Under the pieces are notes generated by a model. The model was not told where the DNA came from. It saw nothing but the letters and a program-made list of their open reading frames with translations, and searched no databases. A stretch of DNA of 64,000 bases from Chrysogorgia sp. JL179-B06 (Eukaryota; Cnidaria; Anthozoa; Scleralcyonacea; Chrysogorgiidae): the NCBI GenBank assembly GCA_035772405.1, contig JAYKKM010000428.1:3759501-3823500 (forward strand), in the 5' to 3' direction. Positions 32,215 to 42,629 of the stretch are shown here, in pieces; within the stretch, counting starts at the first letter, position 1, and each line of letters begins with the position of its first letter. Made by a program: the position numbers and the translations under genes.

Positions 32215-32262
32215 TGAGAATTCAACTTTTCGACTAGCTTGAAGTCATCATCAGGAATGTGT
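32215..32262 (-). ncRNA. Hammerhead-like core
   Basis: Minus strand: CTGATGA (32254-32248), stem GACT/AGTC with a 7-base loop, GAAA (32231-32228), then AGTTG. Core boxes are intact; I could not close stems I and III with confidence. Likely a PLE terminal-repeat relic. Confidence 0.5.
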
Positions 32263-32904
32263 TTACGTTATTCGAAGTTATTTGAACCGACCGGTGAGTG
32301 TATATATCACTATACATGTCATCGAAATCCGTTGGTTAAGCCGGTAAGGAAACTTAAGTTTGACTCGGGAAATTTAGAAGCTGGAAATATAAGCTCGAAA
32401 AAGTCACGTTCACTTTCACTGCTGTGACTCTCATTCGAAAACGACACAAAATGTAGTTAGAAAGAAGAAACAAATAGAAAGAAAGAAAATCCAACAAGTC
32501 TAGGCGTAGTTAAAACGTTTATGCGCACAGAGTCCAGATTCACACTCATGCCCATGGCTGCGTGTTTCTACCGACGCTTTATGCGCGGCCGTTATCACCA
32601 AAGATACCAACTAATGCCGAAACGAGAAAGCGTGTTAATTGTGAGATGAAACTGATCCATCTTAACCACAACTGATCCATTTAACCACAATTCACATGTT
32701 TACAAAGCTTGTATAGATCAATCAAGTGGGTAAGGTTTGTCTGGTTCTTATAAATCATTAGTATAGTGTCATCTTAATTAGTTAATTTGTAGGTAAGTTT
32801 TAGCATGGGCTAATTAGATGTATCGCGCAAATTAGATTCTGTAATAAGGCTAGCGTAATCGCAGTATATAAAGATAAGAGCTCAATATACGTATAAATGT
32901 GTTG

Positions 32905-32996
32905 CTATAATAATATGGAAACAAGTCAAGTTTTAGAACATATATTTACTAACGTTTCGTTGCAAACTTTCAAAATCTTCAGAGTAACAATTACAG

Positions 32997-33057
<61 letters not shown>
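32905..33057. mobile_element. PLE terminal-repeat relic and (TA)n
   Basis: Minus strand holds CTGAAGA, a weak stem, CGAAACGTTAGTAAA, resembling an eroded hammerhead core. It is inverted relative to 31392-31470. A TA tract follows at 33000-33057. Confidence 0.45.
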
Positions 33058-33062
<5 letters not shown>

Positions 33063-33151
33063 AATATAGTGCCAATAAATATACAATGCCCATTGCGCGA
33101 ATGAAAATCTCAAAATGTTATCATATCAGACAGATTCAACGTCACTGAGAC
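33058..33151. repeat. Direct repeat of 31059-31150
   Basis: About 92 bases, from GAAAAATATAGTGCCAATAA to CAACGTCACTGAGAC, match with a few changes. The copies lie 2 kb apart and flank the MITE and PLE relics. Confidence 0.75.
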
Positions 33152-35090
33152 GTAAGGCACTAATTAAGGCAGGCATGGCCAGAAATGACGGACATTCGTA
33201 TTGCGCGTGCGCGAAATAATTCGCCTTGTGATGAGTCAGATTAACAGATTTGTAACGTTTATGATATGGCGTAATTATAAATTCGCCAAATTGAATAGCT
33301 TCTAAGTTATTTTCAACGTTTGCCGAAATCGAAACAGAATGAAAAGGTGATCTGAATGCGTCTCAACAACACAAAATGTTTGTTAGCCTTCAAACTCGCC
33401 CTGCTTTTTAAACATTAATTTTCAAGCGTCGCCCTTATAGTTTGAATACGGATATTACACGGACTCACAGTTATTGCGTTGCTTTTCATTCTGTGGGCAA
33501 CTATTTTTAGTTGCCGAAATCGTTTCTCATTAACAAATGATTGCTCGATATGCATGTTGTTGTTTTGAAAGTCCTATGCATGAACATAAATACTGTAAGA
33601 AAATTTATGGTTTTGTTTTTTCTGTCTCACTAAAAACACAAATAGAGTAATGAGGGCAAAATATTTCATGACCCAGGGTCAATTTTACCTGACCCAATAT
33701 ACCATAAATAATGACTGGCCCCTAAATGAGGCGAACATGCTTAAATTATATATACACTAAAATTACAAATATGTTTCTGGTTCAAAATGTTGGTATTGGG
33801 GAGAAATAATGTTTCTTCGAGCTGTTTAGCTTGTTGCATCATAGTCTTCAATATGCCAAAGTATAGCCGTAGCCTGCACAGGCTAAAATAGCCTGAGTTA
33901 ACGCCTAGCGGGCGTCTTGTTTTAATTATCAACAATTTCTAAAAGTACATTGCATTTTTTTGTATGCATATATAAATGATATAACCTTATAAATGCTTCT
34001 TTTGGATTTTATATTATGTCCTTAAAACAGTAAATTTAACAAAATAAACGTAAAAATTTAAACGAAAATGTATATATTATATATAAATTGAGTCAGTGCA
34101 AACACAATGGTTCCTGTAAGAATAAAATCTCACAAATATACAGCACGTTGTCACCTGAAAGACATATAAAAGGGATAAAAATGCTTTGTTAAAATTTAAA
34201 ACCGAGAAATGTCCGTTTACGGGCCCGTAAATAAATATACACGCTACCGTCACTTCATTAGAAAATATCATGTCTTAAAGATCATATTTACTTACCCTGA
34301 ATGTCGAAAAACCGCAAATAATCCTTATATTTTCGACAAATTCACGGAGTAAAATCTGATGAGTTTCGCTGTCGCATCAATCGAACGTCCTCTATCCGTA
34401 AACATCCGCTACATCTCTGTAAGAGCTTCGTGTCACGTGACGCCATGACCGCCCCAAGAAAGAAATATTGCTAAACCCAGCCGATGACTAAGCTAGAGTG
34501 CTACTGGATATACATCCAGTAGACACAAAAATGGGCACTAATGACCCTGACACGACGGCATAAACTCTAACGCCCAACTATTTTATAAAAGCAAATACAA
34601 TAGTACAGACAGAAAGTTTAACGAAAAGAAAGCAACACAAAAGAGGGACAATGAGGAAATTCAATGGCAAATCATTTCAACAACTCTTTGAGAGAAATAT
34701 ATCAAATGTACATTTTGTAATAAGATTGATGTTGTCGAGTAATAAATATTATTGCCCAGCAAATAATTTTCAAAAAGACCATATTAGACACGAATACATT
34801 CAAGGAATAAAGATTTAATTAATAGAAGTAACGTCTTCCGCCTGGTATCTCTATATCGCTGAAATATTTACGAAAAGATTGATGTTATATAAAACTATAT
34901 GTTTCTATAAATAATTAAAATTTTGTAACAGTAAAACTTTTTCCTCTTTTATATTGCGAAAATCTCTTTTTTCTTGAACATCTTCCTTTTTAACAAAAAA
35001 TAACGTAATTATATATGTAGAACATCTTTAAGGTCCAGTTTCACGTGGAATGTTCTTCCACAACACCACCTACGGCAGCAATTAAAGCAA
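33152..35090. other. Intergenic DNA without recognised genes
   Basis: Only short ORFs. Near 33870-33920 an inverted counterpart of 54140-54185 occurs (AACGCCTAGCGGGCGTCTTGT), probably a small dispersed repeat. Confidence 0.4.
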
Positions 35091-35096
35091 AGGGAA

Positions 35097-35890
35097 ATGG
35101 AGTAGTCCAACGAATCTTTTAGCGATAGTTCGTCAAGTTCTGGCTTAGAAGACAGCGGAGAAGATATTAACGTCGAAGGAGACGTAAACATGATTCAACC
35201 TTGCGCGTTTGAGCCAGACGAGGAAATGCCTAATCGAAGACGAATCAAATTCAGAATCCGAAAATGCTACAAGCAGACTTGAGGACACAAACTGGTAATT
35301 ATACAGTCTACTTCTATTATTTATTTTGAACAATCATAGCAATCTTTGTGGCGGTTTTTATTTATAGTGCTTTATAATATTTTATTGTAGTCTAGTAATG
35401 CCGGATTTGCTTGTCAGTTGTCACGACTAACTTCTATTGTTAATGCACCAATTCTGCTCTGAAAATCGTAAATTTAAACGATATGATAAAGCCTAAATTC
35501 ACCATGAAACGCTTAAACTCGATCGTGGCTTTATAGGTTCCTTTGTACTCACTGCCAGACAATGGATAGAGAAGAGGAATGCGGTGTGTGCTGCCAAGAG
35601 GTCTCAGCTTGTTCTTAAAAAATGAACAAGTAGCACAAGTTGAGCAGATTCCTATCACAGGCTGTATTACTGACAACCATGGATTTCAAGCTGTGTGTAT
35701 GAATCATTGGGTCTTACAGGCTGCTTGGAACCAGTACAGACAGCGGTATGGTACAAAGGCATTTGAGGGGCCTGAGCACAAAAAACAACGACACATTGCA
35801 TACAGACAGCTTGTTAGGCAGCACACTAATCTTGACTTGGGTTGCTATGTCTCGTACCCAGACTTCTTCGTGGAACTACTGTATGTATAG
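35097..35890 (+). pseudogene. P2X7-type ballast-domain gene relic
   Basis: A first exon encodes acidic sequence (SSSSSGLEDSGEDINVEGDV, IQPCAFEPDE). After a shift it reads ESENATSRLEDTNW and ends at a GT near 35295. A second part from about 35553 encodes EEECGVCCQEV, then after a shift ITGCITDNHGFQAVCMNHWV and RHIAYRQLVR. This is the Cys-rich layout of the P2X7 receptor C-terminal domain. Defects: stop at codon 3, at least two frameshifts, weak 3' end. It is not part of a receptor here. It resembles the gene at 38628-39441 and was probably carried by a similar transposon, though no TTAA termini were found. Confidence 0.65.
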
Positions 35891-36239
35891 TCAACGAAAT
35901 CTCGATTTGTGTAAATTGCCCTCTGTCGGTCGAGATATTTGTTCAGTTTTATGACGTTTTGTGACGTATCACGTGTATTAAAGTTCCTTACCTTTCGCCG
36001 TTCGGAACTAGTTGTCAACGCTGCGAGTTCTGCCTTCAGTGAGGAAGTATTCTCTTGTCAAGGTAAGATGACTAAGATAGTTATATATAGATATCACTAT
36101 CAATTGTTTTGTTTGTGAATACAGTTTTCCTTCTATTTTAGGTGTATATTGGTGTGAGTTCATTGTTTCTCACGATATTGAGCATGCAGAAGAATGCACA
36201 TCCGTGTCCCTCATACACAACTGACTGAGATATAAAGCG

Positions 36240-36380
36240 ACAGAATATATTGAACTGCATTTTTATAATTTATACAAGAAACAAATTCTGATTAACTTAG
36301 TTTATCAATTGTTATAATGTCAACTTTTGTGTTCATATTGACCTGCATTTTTATACAAGAAACAAATTCTGATTAAGGTT
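36240..36380. repeat. Dispersed repeat D, partial
   Basis: Contains two direct copies of ACAAGAAACAAATTCTGATTA. Inverted relative to 17890-17995. Confidence 0.6.
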
Positions 36381-36592
36381 ACATTATATGATGAAACACT
36401 GATTTTCGTCATTTTTACATTTTTATATATTTATATCGAGGGGCTGGAGTTCTTTCGATTGCCTCAAGTTTTTTTCGAAAATATTAAAATGCGACCGAGA
36501 TATAACTAAAAATCTAACGACCACTATTTTTTTGCCGCGAAAGTTGTAATTGTAATTGACAGTGTGTATCAATACCGGTAAGGTTTAGCGGC

Positions 36593-37033
36593 GTGTTTGT
36601 TTATTTAGAAAGATATCCTTTATCATACTTTGTATACTGTCCATACAACACAGCGAAATTTTCTTTTTCGAGCGGTAACAAGTACGCGTGCTTCATATCT
36701 CCGAAATCAAAGGGACAGAGAAAGAATACAAGTCCATTTTGCTTTACACGGAGAAAGAAAAAAGCTGAGCGAAAGGAATTTATTGCAAACGAGAAACAAG
36801 CTCTGGCGAATAGTGACATGGGCTCATGGTTTTCTCAAGAAGAACAGTGGCCAGAACAATTCGACGATTCCATAGCTTGTTCTTCAATGACAACTGAAGC
36901 AGCAACCGCGAGCGCGAGTAAGAGGAAGATAGAAGAAAGCATGAAAGCGTTTCTCTCTGAAGACACAGGTGGCCGCGTTACAGAATCAACTGATAGTTCT
37001 GATTTTGAATCACTATCGTACTTTCCTGATTGA
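36593..37033 (+). CDS. Hypothetical ORF ending at a palindrome
   Basis: Open frame of 146 codons. The C-terminal 90 residues look protein-like: RRKKKAERKEFIANEKQALA, WFSQEEQWPEQFDDS, then a Ser/Thr/Glu-rich acidic end DSSDFESLSYFPD. I do not recognise it. The start is uncertain and it may be an exon. Its stop codon lies at the first bases of the 34 bp palindrome. Could be a transposon ORF fragment. Confidence 0.3.
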   Translation: MFVYLERYPLSYFVYCPYNTAKFSFSSGNKYACFISPKSKGQRKNTSPFCFTRRKKKAERKEFIANEKQALANSDMGSWFSQEEQWPEQFDDSIACSSMTTEAATASASKRKIEESMKAFLSEDTGGRVTESTDSSDFESLSYFPD

Positions 37034-37099
37034 TCGGCAGAAAAGAGGAAAGCCGCCGAGGAAACTTTCCTCGGCGGCTTTCCTCTTTTCTGCCGATCA
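37031..37099. repeat. Perfect palindrome, 34 bp arms, 1-base spacer
   Basis: Arms 37031-37064 and 37066-37099 are exact reverse complements around C at 37065. The arm begins TGATCGGCAGAAAAGAGG. The arms are GC-richer than the surroundings. Confidence 0.95.
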
Positions 37100-37239
37100 G
37101 CCACGCTTGCTTCAAGATTCTCTATGAAAATTGAGCCATCGAATCTGCATTTTGAAAATTATATATTGTTAAAAAATAGTTCGGAGATTTTTTAAGTTTA
37201 GAAACCAGGAAGCTCGCTATAAACGGGAAATATATACAT

Positions 37240-37412
37240 ACCCAATAGCTCTCATATCCTCAAGAAGAACTTCTCTGCTATTAGTGTCGCTAGCGCTTGA
37301 CTCCCCATTTGCCGACTCTCCGTCGCGCACGGCAGATCTTCTCCTGCATTTTCGTTTGGCCGATTTGGATTGCGCTGAAGATTGCTTTCTTTACGTTTGC
37401 GCTTCGCCGGCA
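37240..37412 (-). CDS. Possible first exon, basic N-terminus
   Basis: Minus strand ATG gives MPAKRKRKESNLQRN. A neighbouring frame continues QSKSAKRKCRRRSAVRDGES and EVLLEDMRAIG before GTATGT at about 37240. One base shift separates the frames. It may be an exon of a DNA-binding or transposon protein, or chance. No downstream exon was found. Confidence 0.25.
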
Positions 37413-38059
37413 TATTTGTATGTGTTCCTGTTTGGTTTGTAACCTTGCCAAGTTACCCACTTAGATAAGTTGAACCTGATTGGTTCACAGTTTGAGGTGA
37501 TGACAGAGGGCGGAGAAACACAACAGAGAGCAGGAAAACCCCGCCAAAGCTCTTTTCATCTTTTATAGAGAATGAAATATTCTCAGATTGTCCTCACAAA
37601 AAAAGATTAGTACAGCGTACGTTTTATTCGATTTTCTCCAAACTTGGCCACAATGTAGAACAGTACTACAGGAGCAAAACCGTGTTCGCGTTTTTGATTT
37701 AGTGCTATACTTTTCAAGTTATAGGCGTCTGTTCCATCGTCTTTACAAAATTTTGATCAGTTAACTTGTCTGCTTTATATCTCAGCAAATACAATACCTG
37801 TCAAAAAACGAGAACACGGTTTTGTTCTTTGATCATTTGAGATGGGAAATATGATGTTTCGGAAGCCTTTGAGCTAAATCAGAAGCGTGCGGATCTTGTG
37901 GCGCAAAGGCTGTCATATTTTAAAAAGCTACTCGTAACAACTACAGTTTTAAAAAATGTCGAGTTTTTTCGAAATCACTAGCTCCAGCAATGAATTATTG
38001 TTATGTTTGCCAAATTTGAAGGGGGAAAGGTAAAAATTGAACGCACGGTGGGCATTTTA

Positions 38060-38401
38060 GTGAAACGGGTTTTCATCATGTGGAGTAACCTTAACTTAAT
38101 TTGCATTTTTATGCAAGCCTTGCACAGAGAACTATGTTATACAACTATTTTATCTTTATGTTCAACTGCATTTTTATGCAAGTGTTCAACTTACATCTGT
38201 TTAATACTACACATGTTCATGAACTACTATATTGTGAATAGATATTGAGAACGGTTACAACACAAGGGGGGTCAACAAGGTTGAGGCAGACGTGAGACAT
38301 CTGCAAATGAGCCAGGGGCAGAAAGGGGCCCTGGCTGGATGTCTAACGTACCCCAGAGTGCGAGTACCTATAGTCCAGCAAACTCACTGCTCTGGTATTA
38401 C
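38060..38401. repeat. Dispersed repeat D, left part beside the Kolobok element
   Basis: Inverted relative to 17270-17880. It stops exactly at the TTAA of the transposon and resumes at 43780. Confidence 0.75.
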
Positions 38402-38405
38402 TTAA
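38402..38405. repeat. TTAA target-site duplication, left
   Basis: TTAA just before AGTGCCTATAACC; matched by TTAA at 43776-43779. Confidence 0.85.
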
Positions 38406-38627
38406 AGTGCCTATAACCTTTTCACAGAAATATTGTTTAATTAAAATATGGGCAGTGAAAATGGAAGGCAAAGAAAAATTAATCGATTTAACATTTTCCA
38501 AAAGCTTTTTTTTTGCGTTTGAAATGCTGCAGTTGACGATCTTAATTCCCCATGGCCGCGTCGCTCCGAGCCTGGTAACTACTACGTCATCCCAGGAACA
38601 AGCCATTTTTATTTCGAAATCAACAAG

Positions 38628-39441
38628 ATGTCTTCTTCGGATTCAGAAACAACCTGTGAATCTGATGACTCCGAATATAACCATGTTTGGGGTTATGTTG
38701 AACTCGAAGGGGTCTCTGAATGCGAGCTAGAAGATACAGTAACAGACGAACACGGACCCTACGCTGGGGGTCAAACAAAACGATGAAAGGGAACAGCGAG
38801 ACGAAGAGCTGACAAGTCGTCTGGATGGAACAACGGAACTAAGATTATGGTATGTAATACAGATTTGCTAAACATGATTAGATCAGTGCTACAGTGGCAG
38901 TGCTAAAGCCTGGCTATTCGAATGTCCAACTTTCTTGCAGGTGTAAATGCGGTCGTTGCACACTGGATTATATAACAAACTATAAAGAATGTCTGTGCTG
39001 CGCTGAGATAGACGAGTGTTTGCAATCGCTGAACTGGAGGACGTATAGACATTCCACCAAATTGTATAACCCTTCATCCTGGCTTTAGTCAAGTTTGCCT
39101 TCAAAAATGGTCTCTACGATCGGCTTCAGGGAAATACAAGACAAAAGCAAGAAGAAGATATCGGCAGACTGGCACAGAAGAAAGGTATTACGTTTTTCTC
39201 TCATCTATGTAAATATGTTGCTATCTTTTGCATAGAAAATATCATGGTGTTTTTTCCCCTCTTTTTTGTATACTGTAGTTTTCTTCGAGTGGTAGCCTAC
39301 AGAGAATTCACGCAGTTAGTTCATGGTTACCATGGTAGGAAAAGATACCCTCTACCAGCCTGTTCATACCATATTATCAGGACAACTTTCCAGGTTAAAG
39401 AAGAGGAATTTACTGGTTTTGAAGAAGAGGAAGACCAATAA
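38628..39441 (+). pseudogene. Transposon-encoded P2X7-type ballast-domain protein
   Basis: Exons 38628-38849, 38941-39184 and 39279-39441, with GT-AG introns and matching phases (TG|G gives Trp; AG|T gives Ser). The acidic start MSSSDSETTCESDDSEYNHV is followed, after one shift, by REQRDEELTSRLDGTTELRL, then WCKCGRC and ECLCCAEIDE. After another shift come ITLHPGFSQVCLQKWSLR, YKTKARRRYRQTG, FLRVVAYREFTQLVHG and EEEFTGFEEEE. The Cys pattern CxCGxC...CxCC is that of the zinc-binding ballast region of vertebrate P2X7. Two frameshifts disable this copy. Its role in transposition is unknown. Confidence 0.8.
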
Positions 39442-40373
39442 TATTCAATTATAAATGCACCATAATTGGACCTTTTTAATGCAATTTTGCTTGTTCATCT
39501 TTGGTTGGCACAAGCCTGATTGTCATAGTGTGATCACAGCAGCCGTGAAAGCAGAATGAACCAATTTGGGTATATTTGTGAGGCAACTTCATTTTTTTTT
39601 AAAAAAATCACTCAATAAGCTTTGACTCTCATCTCTAAAATAACATCTATAGGTCTTGTATATTGTAGTAAATCAATATGCTGAAACAAGACTTCACAAT
39701 CTATTTTTAGGACAATCTAGGACATGTTTATGCCCTTTCATGGGTTTTTTACAAGTTCCACAGTGAGGTTTTGACCTGAGTGCCTGGTTTTCCAACACTT
39801 GCTGTGCTTGCATTTCCAGTACTTCGTTCACTGTTAAAGAAAAAATTATATATTTTTAAATAAATATGTTAAGTTGATTAAATTTTGTGACCTATTCACA
39901 GTAAAATGTCTACTGTACCTGGTGTGGTTGGGGGTACATCTGTAGCAACCATCTTCTTACGTTCTTCCATTTTCTTAATGGCAGTTATCTTGCACTCTTT
40001 CTCTAGCATATCACTAGACATTGGTGCAGGTTCCATAATTTTTAACTCCTTTGATGCATCTTGTAGAAGATTTTTAGCATTTCCATCAAGATGAAGTCTT
40101 GAAGGAGTACACCCAAAATGAAGCAGTAATTTTTCATATAAACTGTAGAAACTACAAATGGATCATTCATAATACTTACTGAAATTTTGTTTGACTTTTA
40201 CATCTCGTACTTTAGCCAAACCATTTTTAAATTTTGGATAGGTCACCTTGATCTGCATTGATCCATTATTACTGCGTGGCTTCCGGAACAAATTCATATT
40301 AAAATGAATAACGGCAATAGCATGCCTATATGGAAATAGTCAATAATTACATCTTCATATTCCAAAGGTACAG

Positions 40374-40450
40374 CACAGGTATCCCAAACTCACCCCCCCC
40401 CCCCCTAGGGTGTGTGTGTGTGGGGGGGGGGTGAGTTTGGGATACCTGTG
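40374..40450. repeat. C-run/G-run hairpin in transposase intron
   Basis: GGTATCCCAAACTCA plus a C run pairs with a G run plus TGAGTTTGGGATACC; the loop is CTAGGGTGTGTGTGTGT. Lies in intron 8 of the transposase gene. Confidence 0.85.
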
Positions 40451-40609
40451 GGTACAGTATATGATTTTCACAAAAAATGAGATGCAGACATCACTCATAA
40501 CTATGCTTGTGAACACTAACAGTACCTGCAAAACATCCCAGCATAGGTATAGGCTATCATTTTGGGTGCAAAGTGGTTGAGGACAGAATGAAAGCCTTCA
40601 AGGCAGCTG

Positions 40610-40870
40610 GTCTGGGCCAGTGAGCTCTATATATATATATATCTGGAGGGCTATCTGCCAGTCATTGGCCAGGCAAAAAGTGAAGCCAAAGATGGCCGAC
40701 TTTGCACGTCAGTTTCAGTCCCCTACGCGGTTTATATATAAGAAATTGACGTACAAACCGCGCAGGGGACTGAAACTGACGTGCAAAGTCGGCCATCTTG
40801 GGCTTCACTTTTTGCTCGGGCAGATAGCCCTCCAGATATATATATATATATAGAGCTCACTGGTCTGGGC
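40610..40870. mobile_element. hAT-type MITE (40618-40862) with 8 bp duplication
   Basis: The element is nearly palindromic: ends CAGTGAGCTC and GAGCTCACTG, then TA runs, then long inner arms (GGAGGGCTATCTGCC, GGGGACTGAAACTGACG). GTCTGGGC at 40610-40617 is repeated exactly at 40863-40870. An 8 bp duplication and CAGTG ends are typical of hAT. It interrupts exon 8 of the transposase; joining across it restores AQTSCLEGFHSV. A related fragment occurs near 58560-58690. Confidence 0.9.
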
Positions 40871-42586
40871 TAATGGGGATGCTTGCTTTATTCCAGAGAC
40901 AAGCCTGCTGTTTGTCAATGCATCATTTAGTTTTTCATAGACAAGGGAATCTAAAATATTTGAATATAATAAATTTGGTTAACATGAAAATATTTTTTTT
41001 GATAAGGAAACAAACAGGTACGATTCAGATGTAAATCCTCTCAAATTATTTACCTTCTGTCAGCCATTTTCTTTCCTTTATTTCCCCGTGGGCACATTTA
41101 CTAAATAATGGGTTATCTGTTGTCTCATGCTTGTTGATGACATGTGATAGGAAGGACTTGAATTTGGCCCAAATTACCAGTCCATTGCCTGAAAAGGTGG
41201 AGGTTGTGCTCCAATATAGGTGGTGCTCACATGGTCTTATCCAATCTGCCAGCTCCTCCATACCACGTTCTTTTGAAATCTTGGTCAACACTTTGGTAAT
41301 TTCTAGAATCAAACACACATTTTATATGTATTGTTTGCAAAAACAATTTATCAAATTAAACTTACTTTTTTTCAAATGCCAGAGGTCGAAATAGTGTTTG
41401 ATATTTGGGAGTTTTTCTCTCATGTGTTTGGCTATTGAAGAGTGCCTGTCAGAAACAAAGGCTGAAATCGGTAATGCAGAACCTTGGAGATAAGCCATGG
41501 CATTCTGAAATCCCATATACTCCATCAACTCTATATTATAATATAGATTGACAAACCTGAACAAGAGAAAAATAGATTATCTTTGAAACACTGCAACAAA
41601 AAATTGTGTATGCACCAAACTTTGCATATCGGCCATCTCCTGACATGACAACTTCATTCCTGGATGCCTTCACTTCAGCTAACACATTAGTCTGGTATTT
41701 TTTCCAATGAATAAGTATTGTTGGGAATATTCTTTCCTGCAAATTAGAAAAGATATGTTCAAATTATGTTGTTTGGGCAAATAATATTACACAATTATTT
41801 TACCATAAAAGCCCTAGTAGTAGCATTTTTCTTGATTACCTAGATATCAATATTGAATCTACAATTATAATATACATACTCGTTGGTGCTTGAAAAATGT
41901 CTTTAGGGATATACAAGCTAGCCCCATGTGGTCAAATATTTGAAACACTTTGCTTGCTGATCCACCAGCCAGTAAGATGGCAAAGCAAAGGAGAAAGTTC
42001 CCTGCAGCCACCACGGTTCCACTCATAGTTGGTTGACTTCTCCAAACTGTCTCTTTCTTTTGGCAATGTGGATTAATGCATGATGTACTAACAATTATCA
42101 TAGTTCCATGTTGCCTGGCTTCTACTAGGGCATTATCAGCCTTACAGTGATGACAAAACTTGAATAGTAATAGGAGTTGTGACAAGAACACCACAAACTT
42201 TGGCTCATTCCTTAAATTGGAATCTTTTACACACACTCTATAAACAATAGTTATATTTACTTTGCTTAGTCTTAAGATTCAATTTGGAGAAGTTGTGTCA
42301 AACCTGAATAACTGGTTACCTGGAACCCTGGGGATCTTCAGATTCTTCTTCATCGTCACTTTCATCTTCTGTTTCTGTTTCATAGTTTAAATCTGATGAC
42401 TTTATACCATCAATTTCCTCATCATCAGAACTACATTGATAATCATCAGGTGCATCCCTATCTCCTTCTACCAAGTTGCTGTCAAACTCTTGTGGTGAGG
42501 TGGCAGAAGGACAAGCTTGCTCTATCAACAGTTCACACTGCACTCCTATAATTCAATAACAATTATATTTATAATCTATAATTTAT

Positions 42587-42629
42587 AAATGCCAATATTA
42601 GTCTCTATAAGTGACTAATATTGGCATTT
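42587..42629. repeat. 17 bp arm hairpin in transposase intron 3
   Basis: AAATGCCAATATTAGTC and its exact complement around an 8-9 base loop. Confidence 0.85.

Noticed and set aside
41550..41650. An extra intron in transposase exon 6 to explain the frame change (TTCTCTTGTTCAG looks like an acceptor)
   Set aside because: No donor leaves a realistic intron length, and reading through keeps family-like residues (KIIYFSLVQ); a frameshift is simpler.
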